Source: Leucobacter weissii (GTDB lineage Bacteria; Actinomycetota; Actinomycetes; Actinomycetales; Microbacteriaceae). From it: DNA of 64,000 bases. The position numbers and the translations under genes are program-made. Below, piece by piece: positions 7,804 to 14,560 of this stretch (position 1 is the stretch's first letter; the number at the start of each line of letters is the position of its first letter). The stretch is taken from NCBI RefSeq assembly GCF_017565745.1, contig NZ_JAGDYM010000015.1:1-64000 (forward strand). Direction: 5' to 3'. Under the pieces are notes generated by a model. The model worked only from the letters and a program-made list of their open reading frames with translations. It did no database searches and was not told the DNA's origin.

Positions 7804-8262
7804 TCAGAGAGCGGCGATCGCCTCGCGGTAGGCTCCGAAATCACGGGCCTCGCCGGGCGAGGTCTCGAAGGAGGCCAGCACTTTCCGTCCCGCACCGATG
7901 ATCACCGTCGCGCGCGTCGCGATCCCCGCCTCCTCGACGAACGCGCCGTAGTCCCGAGCCACGCCCCCGTGCGGCCAGAAGTCCGAGAGGATCGAGAACT
8001 CGTAGTCCTCCTGCGTGGCCCAGGCGCGCAGCGCGTAGACCGAATCCACCGAGATGCCCAGCAGCCTGACCTGGGAGTCGGCGAACACCGCGATGTTGTC
8101 GCGCAGCTCGCACAGCTCCCCGGTGCAGATGCCAGAGAAGGCCAGCGGGAAGAACACCAGCGCGACCGGTCGCTCTGCGACCAGCTCGGACAGCGTCAGC
8201 TCCTCGCCGTGCTGATCCGAGAGCGTGAACTCGGGAGCGATCTCGCCGACCTGAATCACCAT
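7804..8262 (-). CDS. ahpE: AhpE-type 1-Cys peroxiredoxin
   Basis: The product reduces peroxides and peroxynitrite in the cytosol. The peroxidatic cysteine is Cys46 in FFPLAFSGICTGELC, and Arg107-type residues are supplied by the later GIATRATVII strand. The LSDFWPHGGVARDYG segment is very close to Mycobacterium AhpE. An extra Cys51 lies five residues after the active site, which could form a disulfide not possible in the classical 1-Cys enzyme. I chose the second of two adjacent ATGs (8262) because AGGAGG ends only one base before the first. The 152-residue length matches the family. It is divergent from the PASTA kinase gene with a shared 180-bp promoter region. Confidence 0.85.
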   Translation of the reverse strand: MVIQVGEIAPEFTLSDQHGEELTLSELVAERPVALVFFPLAFSGICTGELCELRDNIAVFADSQVRLLGISVDSVYALRAWATQEDYEFSILSDFWPHGGVARDYGAFVEEAGIATRATVIIGAGRKVLASFETSPGEARDFGAYREAIAAL

Positions 8263-8443
8263 CATGCCTCCTGGGCTCGCGACAACGTAGGCCTCCAGCC
8301 TAGGGCATGCCCCGCTCCACCCCACGGAAGCGGCCCCGCCGATCGAGCCCCTCCCGCCGACGGCCTGCTCGGCTCCGCCGCGGAGGCGCCGACACTCGCC
8401 GGACACCTGGCACGGCTATCATGTCCGGAAAAACGGAGGTGTC

Positions 8444-10204
8444 TTGCAAGCGGGTACGGCGATGCCGAAGCGCGTCGGCGACTTCGAGGTGCACATGCGT
8501 CTCGGTCGGGGCGGCTCTGCCGACGTCTATTCGGCGACCCGTGCGCCCGGCGGCGAGACACTCGCCCTCAAGGTGCTGAAACCCGGTCTCTCGTTCTCCG
8601 AGTCGGAGCGATCGGGATTCCTCCAGGAGGCGCAGCTCGCCTCTCGGATCGATCACCCGGGTGTGATCCGAGTCGATTCCTTCGGACAGGGCGAGATGGT
8701 CGGCGCGGACGATTCCCGCTCCGAGACCGCCTGGATCGCCCTCGAGCTCCTGCGCGGACGCACGCTCGCCGCGCACGTGCGCGAGCACGGCCCGCTCATG
8801 GTCGACGACGCGCTCGCACTGGCCGCGGCGCTGCTCGACGCGCTGAGCTCGGTGCACCGCGCCGGTCTCGTGCACCGCGACGTCACTCCGGCGAACGTGA
8901 TCCTCGATCTGCAGCCCGGAGAGCCGCTGGACGCCTCCGCCGTGCGCCTCATCGATTTCGGCATCGCTGGCCGTTCCGGAGACACCGCCGTCAGGCACGC
9001 GGATCGCGCCACGGGCTTCGCCGAAGCCCGTTCCGGAACCCGACCGCTGACCGAGCGCGCGCACCCGGGCGGGGACGATCTCGGAGTGCTGGGGAACCCG
9101 CTCTACATCTCTCCGGAGCAGGCTCAGGGATCGCCCGTCACCGCGGCGGCCGACCTCTACCAGCTCGGCGGGCTTCTGCACTTCGCGCTCACGGGGGTCC
9201 CGCCCTTCGCCCGGGAGGACCCCCTCGCCGCGATGTCCGCGCACGTGTCGGATCCGGCCGCGCCCCCCTCGCTGCTCGCATCGTCCCTGCCGCCCGAGGT
9301 GGACGATCTGGTTCTCGACGCCCTGGAGAAGGATCCCGCGCGTCGCCCGCCCGGTGCCGAGGCGATGCTGCGGTCCGTGCACGACGTCGCCGCCGCGATC
9401 GGGTCGGATCGAGTGGACACCGACCGACTGCCGCTGATCCCGCCCCCGGCGCGACGCGGGGGCGCTCCCGCGCGATCGCCGAGCCGATCATCGGGCCCGA
9501 CGCCCGTGCGCACCGCCGCCGCGGGGTCGAGCCGATCCGAACGGCGCTGGTGGGTCTGGGCCGCGGTGGTCGCCATCCTCTTCTCCCTGGTCGGTCTCGG
9601 CGTGCTGGCCACACTGCAGAACTCGGGGTTCCGCGGCATCGAGGCGATCAGCAGCACGCCGCCGCCCACCGAGGAGCCGGTGGTGCAGCCCGAGCCCGAA
9701 CCCGAGCCCGAGCCGGTGCCGCTGCCAGAGCCGGAGCCGGAACCGGAACCGGAGCCGGAGCCCACGGAGGTCAGGATCGCCATGCCGGAGGTCGTCGGGC
9801 TGCCCCTGGACGAGGCGCGGGAACTGATCGAACGCCTCGGACTGGTCGTCGGCGACATCCGCACGCTCTCCGGCCCCGACCCCGCCGACACCGTGCTCAG
9901 GAGTTCCAGGGCGGACGGCGTCTCGCTCTCCCCCGGCAGCACCGTGAGGCTCACCGTGGCGTCGGGATGGAACCGGGTGCCCGACGTGATCGGCCTGACG
10001 GCGGAGGAGGCCGAGACCGAGCTGACGGCCGCCGGATACCTCCCGGTGTTCGTCTCGCCGGAGGAGACCGTTCCGGAGGAGAGCCCCGACCCAGCCGCCC
10101 CACCGGTGACGGCTCAGGAATCCGGCAGAGCGCTCCACGCCGAGCCCGCTGCCGGCAGGAGAGCCGAAGTGGGCGGCATCGTGACCGTCACGATATCCGA
10201 CTAG
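8444..10204 (+). CDS. PASTA-domain Ser/Thr protein kinase (PknB-like)
   Basis: This membrane kinase senses the cell wall and phosphorylates Ser/Thr on target proteins. The kinase domain has the Gly-rich loop GRGGSADVY, Lys43 in ALKVLK, the catalytic loop HRD (His144-Asp146), DFG at Asp171 and SPEQAQG in the activation region. A single membrane helix lies near 366-392. A Pro-Glu stalk (alternating PEPEPE) then leads to two extracellular PASTA repeats (about 446-508 and 510-586). The start is TTG 8444 with GGAGG at 8435-8439; the ATG at 8462 is too far from that site. It does not lie in the division cluster, so it is probably a paralogue of PknA/PknB. It lies just upstream of the PHO-box promoter of the pst locus. 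Confidence 0.92.
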   Translation: MQAGTAMPKRVGDFEVHMRLGRGGSADVYSATRAPGGETLALKVLKPGLSFSESERSGFLQEAQLASRIDHPGVIRVDSFGQGEMVGADDSRSETAWIALELLRGRTLAAHVREHGPLMVDDALALAAALLDALSSVHRAGLVHRDVTPANVILDLQPGEPLDASAVRLIDFGIAGRSGDTAVRHADRATGFAEARSGTRPLTERAHPGGDDLGVLGNPLYISPEQAQGSPVTAAADLYQLGGLLHFALTGVPPFAREDPLAAMSAHVSDPAAPPSLLASSLPPEVDDLVLDALEKDPARRPPGAEAMLRSVHDVAAAIGSDRVDTDRLPLIPPPARRGGAPARSPSRSSGPTPVRTAAAGSSRSERRWWVWAAVVAILFSLVGLGVLATLQNSGFRGIEAISSTPPPTEEPVVQPEPEPEPEPVPLPEPEPEPEPEPEPTEVRIAMPEVVGLPLDEARELIERLGLVVGDIRTLSGPDPADTVLRSSRADGVSLSPGSTVRLTVASGWNRVPDVIGLTAEEAETELTAAGYLPVFVSPEETVPEESPDPAAPPVTAQESGRALHAEPAAGRRAEVGGIVTVTISD

Positions 10205-10287
10205 GCCGGATCACGGTTCACGTCGCGCTCCGCGATCCGGGCACTCGCACACCAGATGAACAACAGGTTAAGAGACGGGCGATAACT

Positions 10288-10331
10288 GTTCACCGGACGA
10301 ACACAATCAGTTCACCAAAGCTGCCTAGCCT
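10288..10331 (+). promoter_or_regulatory. PHO box (PhoP operator) and -10 of the pst locus
   Basis: Two GTTCACC units lie exactly 22 bases apart (10288 and 10310). The sequence between them gives a third, weaker 11-nt unit (GAACACAATCA), so three 11-base steps run in a row. This is the arrangement of actinobacterial PhoP boxes (direct GTTCACC repeats at helical spacing). A TAGCCT -10 element lies at 10326-10331. The operator sits where a -35 would be, as expected for a PhoP-activated promoter, and implies induction by phosphate starvation. Confidence 0.75.
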
Positions 10332-10408
10332 CGGTACCTGACGAACATCGTTGACCAGATCGGGCATCGATCTCAGCGCCAAGCGAATGCAAGAGGAACC
10401 GGACGCCT

Positions 10409-11512
10409 GTGAAGAGTGCGAGCGATACGCCGCTATCGAACGAGATTGACGAACTCTTCGCACAGCAACCGGATGGCGACGACGTGCCGAAGGACGATCC
10501 TCCGGTCGATGAGGCTTCCTCGGACGACACGGGCGATTCCGTCACGGCGCGCAGCCTGAAGTCGGTCCCCTCCACCGCGGACACGGTCTTCCGCTCGACC
10601 GCGTTCGTCGCGGGCCTGATCACCGTCGTGGTGATGCTCGCGGTAGGCATCTTCCTGTCGATGCGCGCGGGAGACGCGCTGAGCGTCGCGGGCCTCTCCT
10701 TCCTGACCGAGCAGAACTGGTCGCCCGAGACGCAGGAGTTCGGCATCGCCGCGGTGCTCTTCGGCACCTTCGCCATCGCGCTCGTGGCCATGGCCGTGTC
10801 GCTCCCGCTCTCCTTCGGCACCGCGCTGCTCATCTCCGAGATCGCCCGCGGTCGGCTCCAGCAGTGGCTCATCACGATCGTCGACCTGATGGCGGCCGTG
10901 CCCAGCGTGGTCTTCGGCCTCTGGGGGGTCTTCTACCTGCAGGGAAACATCATCCCGGTGGCCCAGTGGATCTCGACCTACTTCGGCTGGATCCCGATCT
11001 TCGCGGTGACCGACGACGCCGGCGTGCCGCTGACCGACGCCAGCGCCTTCACCTCGTCGACGTTCATCGCCGGCATCGTCGTCGCCCTGATGATCGTGCC
11101 CACGCAGACCTCGGTGATGCGCGAGACCTTCTCCCAGGCGCCGCCCGGCGAGCGCGAGGGCGCGCTCGCCCTCGGGGCCACACGATGGATGATGATCACC
11201 AACGTGGTGCTGCCCTTCGGCCGGGGCGGCATCATCGGCGGTTCGATGCTCAGCCTCGGGCGGGCCCTCGGCGAGACCATCGCCGTCTACATGATCATCT
11301 CCCCCATCTTCACGATCAACTGGGAGCTGCTCAAGACGGGCGGCAACTCCGTGTCGGCGCTGATCGCGCTGCGCTACGGAGAGGCGAGCGACTTCTCCCT
11401 CTCGGCCCTCATGGCGGCAGGACTCACCCTGTTCCTCATCACGCTGGTCATCAACTTCACCGCCTCCACGATCGTCGCCCGATCGCGCTCGGGCGCAGAG
11501 AGCGAGGCGTGA
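10409..11512 (+). CDS. pstC: phosphate ABC transporter permease PstC
   Basis: PstC is one of the two membrane channel subunits of the high-affinity phosphate importer. The permease core starts near residue 60 and contains the six-helix fold and the EAA loop that docks the ATPase (EGALALGATRWMMITNVVLPFGRGGIIGG, given by its words ALGATRW and LPFGRGG). The first 55 residues are a hydrophilic acidic extension (QQPDGDDVPKDDPPVDE...) that ordinary PstC lacks. The start is GTG 10409 with AAGAGGAAC about 10 bases upstream. It is the first gene after the PHO box and is followed by pstA after one base. Confidence 0.93.
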   Translation: MKSASDTPLSNEIDELFAQQPDGDDVPKDDPPVDEASSDDTGDSVTARSLKSVPSTADTVFRSTAFVAGLITVVVMLAVGIFLSMRAGDALSVAGLSFLTEQNWSPETQEFGIAAVLFGTFAIALVAMAVSLPLSFGTALLISEIARGRLQQWLITIVDLMAAVPSVVFGLWGVFYLQGNIIPVAQWISTYFGWIPIFAVTDDAGVPLTDASAFTSSTFIAGIVVALMIVPTQTSVMRETFSQAPPGEREGALALGATRWMMITNVVLPFGRGGIIGGSMLSLGRALGETIAVYMIISPIFTINWELLKTGGNSVSALIALRYGEASDFSLSALMAAGLTLFLITLVINFTASTIVARSRSGAESEA

Positions 11513-11513
11513 C

Positions 11514-12833
11514 ATGACGGACACGCTGATCGGGACCGAGTCCTCCGAGCGGGATCACGAGACCGCCCCCGCGGAGCTTCCCGCCCGCCACGCCGCGCCC
11601 CCAGTGGTCGCCGGCACCGTCACGCCCGACGTCTCGGACGTCGAAGAGGGCGAACGGCGCGATCTGCGCGGCGTTCGAGCCGAGGACGCCTTCAACCTGC
11701 TCGGCGCACTCGCGGCCGGCATCGCCATCGCCACCCTGCTCTTCGGGTGGATCGCGCCGCTCACCGGCCCCATCGGCTGGTTCATCGTCGCCTTCCTCTC
11801 GTTCCTCGCCGTCTACAGCTACCTGGTGCGACTGGGGGCCGGATGGCAGGAGGTCAAGGACCGCATCGCGACGACCCTCTTCGTCAGCGCCGCCGTGATA
11901 CTCGTCGGCGCCCTGCTCTTCGTCATCTCCTACGCGCTGATCCGGGGCAGCGAAGCGCTGCCGCACCTGAACTTCTTCACGCAGGACATGGAGCTCGCCG
12001 GTCCGCTCGACCCGCTCGACGTCGGCGGCATCCTCCACGCGATCCTGGGCACCCTGATCCAGATCTCGATCGCACTCGCGATCACCATTCCCCTGGGCGT
12101 GCTCACGGCGCTGTACCTCAACGAGGTGGGCGGCAGGTTCGCCCGCTTCGTCCGGACCATCGCGGACGCGATGACGGCGCTCCCCTCGATCGTGGCCGGC
12201 CTGTTCATCTACGCCGCGGTGATCCTGCTGATCACCAACCAGCGCTCCGGCTTCGCCGCCGCGCTCGCCATCACGGTCATGATGCTCCCCATCGTGATCC
12301 GCGCCTCCGACGTGGTCCTCCGGCTCGTCGCCGGCAACCTCCGGGAGGCCGCCTACGCACTCGGGGCGACCCGCTGGCGCACCGTCTGGCACGTCGTGCT
12401 GCCTACCGCGCGCTCCGGACTGGTCACCGCCGTGATCCTCGGCACCGCCCGCGGCATCGGTGAGACCTCCCCCGTGCTGCTGACCTCCGGCATGACGAAC
12501 GTGACGAACCTGAACCCCTTCGAGGGCGCGATGATTTCGCTTCCTCTTCAGGTGTTCGACTTCGTCCGTTCACCTGAGCCCAACATGATTGCTAGAGGGT
12601 TCGGCACCGCCGCCGTGCTGCTGCTGCTCGTGCTCGCGCTCTTCACGATCGCGCGCATGATCGGCGGGCGCGGTCCCGGCCAGCTCTCCAAGCGCGGGGA
12701 GCGCCGGGTCAAGGACGCGTCGAAGCGCGACATGCGCCGGATGTCGCGGGCCGCGGAGGCGTCGCTCCAGGCCGCGCCCTCCGCTCAGATTCCGCCGGAC
12801 CCCCAGCCCGCACAGACAGCGACAGACCGATGA
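11514..12833 (+). CDS. pstA: phosphate ABC transporter permease PstA
   Basis: PstA is the second channel subunit. At 439 residues it is much longer than the usual 280-310. An N-terminal hydrophilic segment of about 55 residues precedes two extra membrane helices (near 65-85 and 83-105). The permease core has the EAA loop (AYALGATRWRTVWHVVLPTARSG, key words ALGATRW and LPTARSG) and the GIGETSPVLLTSG segment. The C-terminus is a basic cytoplasmic tail of about 65 residues (KRGERRVKDASKRDMRR...). The gene starts one base after the pstC stop and its stop overlaps the possible ATG of the next gene. Confidence 0.93.
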   Translation: MTDTLIGTESSERDHETAPAELPARHAAPPVVAGTVTPDVSDVEEGERRDLRGVRAEDAFNLLGALAAGIAIATLLFGWIAPLTGPIGWFIVAFLSFLAVYSYLVRLGAGWQEVKDRIATTLFVSAAVILVGALLFVISYALIRGSEALPHLNFFTQDMELAGPLDPLDVGGILHAILGTLIQISIALAITIPLGVLTALYLNEVGGRFARFVRTIADAMTALPSIVAGLFIYAAVILLITNQRSGFAAALAITVMMLPIVIRASDVVLRLVAGNLREAAYALGATRWRTVWHVVLPTARSGLVTAVILGTARGIGETSPVLLTSGMTNVTNLNPFEGAMISLPLQVFDFVRSPEPNMIARGFGTAAVLLLLVLALFTIARMIGGRGPGQLSKRGERRVKDASKRDMRRMSRAAEASLQAAPSAQIPPDPQPAQTATDR

Positions 12834-12862
12834 ACCGCACCAGCACCACCGGAGAGCAACGA

Positions 12863-14560
12863 GTGAAGACACGCCGCATCCCCACTGCCCGGCGCCTGAC
12901 GCAGGCCAACCGTGTCCGCCGTGCCCTCGCCCTCGTGGCGGCGGCGGTCGTCGCCCTCGGCGTGGGCCTGCCCGCGTCCGCCGGAACGGTCACGACCGCC
13001 CATGCCGCGAGCTACGAGCCGATCACCGGCTCGGGATCGTCCTGGTCCGCGAATGCGATCAAGCAGTGGCAGCGCAACGTGGCAGGCCTCTACAGCATGC
13101 AGGTGAACTACTCGGACACGGGCTCGTCCGCGGGTCGTCGCGACTTCATCGGCAGCCAGAACGGCCCGACCGTCGACTTCGCGGTCAGCGAGATCCCCTT
13201 CCAGGCTCGACCCGAGGACGGCTCGGCACCGGAGAAGCCGAACATCAAGTACGCGTACATGCCGATCGTCGCCGGCGGCACCGCGTTCATGTACAACCTG
13301 AAGATCAACGGACAGCGGGTGACGAACCTGCGGCTCTCCGGAGAGACGATCACGAAGATCTTCACCGGCGAGATCACGAAGTGGAACCACAAGCAGATCC
13401 AGTCCGACAACCCGGGCCTGAAGATGCCGAACAAGAACATCGTCCCGGTGGTCCGCTCGGACGGCTCCGGCTCGACGGCGCAGTTCACGCTCTGGATGTC
13501 GAAGCAGCACAAGAGCCTGTGGAAGAAGTTCTACCCCGCGGGCGGGCTCACCTCGCAGTACCCGGTGTTCTCGGGCGCGAAGGGACAGACCGGATCGTCC
13601 GGCGTGTCCGGCTACGTGGCGCAGGATCACGGCGAGGGAGCGATCACCTATGTCGAGTACTCCTACGCGCTGAAGGCGAACTTCCCGGTCGCGAAGGTGC
13701 TCAACAAGTCGGGCTACTACGTCGAGCCCACCAAGTACGCGGTGGCCGTGGCGCTGATGAAGGCCAAGATCAACAACAACAAGAGCTCGTCCGACTACCT
13801 CACGCAGATCCTCGACGGGGTCTACAGCAACAACGACAAGCGCAGCTATCCGCTGTCGAGCTACTCCTACCTGATCGTGCCGACCGAGGCGAAGGGCATC
13901 GTCACGAATGCCAAGGGCAAGACGCTGGCGGAGTTCGGCAAGTACCTGCTGTGCGAGGGGCAGCAGCAGGCCGGCGATCTCGGGTATTCGCCGCTGCCGA
14001 TGAACCTGGTGCAGGCGGGCTTCACCCAGATCAAGCGCATTCCGGGCGCGGGCAGCGTGAAGGTCGACATCAACAAGTGCAACAACCCGACCTTCAAGGC
14101 GGGCGACTCCCTCTCGAAGAACCAGCTCGCCCAGACCGCCCCGATGCCGCAGGAGTGCGACAAGAAGGGGCCCGAGCAGTGCACGACCGGCACGGGCGGC
14201 GCTGAGGGATCCACGCCGAAGACCGGGAACGGCGGCGGCGACGGCTCCGGCGGCGGCGACGACACCGGAGGCTCCGGCACCGACGACACCGGAGGCTCCG
14301 GCACCGACGACACCGGAAGCGCCGGCACCGACGACACCGGAAGCGCCGGAGTGGTCATCGACGACAACGGCGAGCTGGTGAGCGCCGGGTCCGCCGGCAA
14401 CGCGGCGGTCGCCTCGCCGTTCACCCTGCCGGAGGACGGCTGGGGCGGCACCCAGACCATGATGGTGGTCGCCGGACTGCTGCTGCTCGCGGCGATGCTG
14501 GTGCCGCCGATGCTCGGCAACCGCATGGGCAGCTCCTCGCGAAAGGGAGGGGAACAGTGA
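12863..14560 (+). CDS. pstS: membrane-anchored phosphate-binding protein, PstS-like
   Basis: This protein should capture phosphate outside the cell and hand it to PstC/PstA. It has a basic N-terminus and signal peptide (about residues 19-50, ending near AHAAS). The PstS binding fold follows, with GSGSSWSANAIKQW, FAVSEIPF and RSDGSGSTAQFTLW, which provide the usual phosphate-contacting Ser/Asp/Arg positions. There is no lipobox cysteine. Instead a Gly/Asp/Thr linker of 24-bp DNA repeats leads to LPEDG (522-526), one membrane helix and a basic tail. I prefer GTG 12863 (GGAGAG 6 bases upstream); ATG 12830 overlaps the pstA stop and is an alternative. A C-terminal helix anchor is unusual for PstS, which is normally a lipoprotein in Gram-positives. 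Confidence 0.88.
   Translation: MKTRRIPTARRLTQANRVRRALALVAAAVVALGVGLPASAGTVTTAHAASYEPITGSGSSWSANAIKQWQRNVAGLYSMQVNYSDTGSSAGRRDFIGSQNGPTVDFAVSEIPFQARPEDGSAPEKPNIKYAYMPIVAGGTAFMYNLKINGQRVTNLRLSGETITKIFTGEITKWNHKQIQSDNPGLKMPNKNIVPVVRSDGSGSTAQFTLWMSKQHKSLWKKFYPAGGLTSQYPVFSGAKGQTGSSGVSGYVAQDHGEGAITYVEYSYALKANFPVAKVLNKSGYYVEPTKYAVAVALMKAKINNNKSSSDYLTQILDGVYSNNDKRSYPLSSYSYLIVPTEAKGIVTNAKGKTLAEFGKYLLCEGQQQAGDLGYSPLPMNLVQAGFTQIKRIPGAGSVKVDINKCNNPTFKAGDSLSKNQLAQTAPMPQECDKKGPEQCTTGTGGAEGSTPKTGNGGGDGSGGGDDTGGSGTDDTGGSGTDDTGSAGTDDTGSAGVVIDDNGELVSAGSAGNAAVASPFTLPEDGWGGTQTMMVVAGLLLLAAMLVPPMLGNRMGSSSRKGGEQ
14258..14350 (+). repeat. 24-bp tandem repeat, almost 4 copies, in pstS
   Basis: The unit GACGACACCGGAGGCTCCGG plus CACC is repeated from 14258, 14282, 14306 and (partly) 14330. 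The last two copies differ by the same two changes (GGAAGCGCC for GGAGGCTCC). It encodes an eight-residue DDTGGSGT-type linker between the PstS fold and its membrane anchor. Slippage here would change stalk length without breaking the frame. Confidence 0.85.

Noticed and set aside
9669-9767. A Pro-Glu codon repeat in the kinase gene, considered as a mobile repeat
   Set aside because: It is an ordinary low-complexity stalk between the membrane helix and PASTA domains, common in this family.
7684-10341. A long forward frame covering tRNA-Val, ahpE and the kinase
   Set aside because: It crosses a tRNA and an antisense gene, and it is out of frame with the kinase whose motifs are clear.
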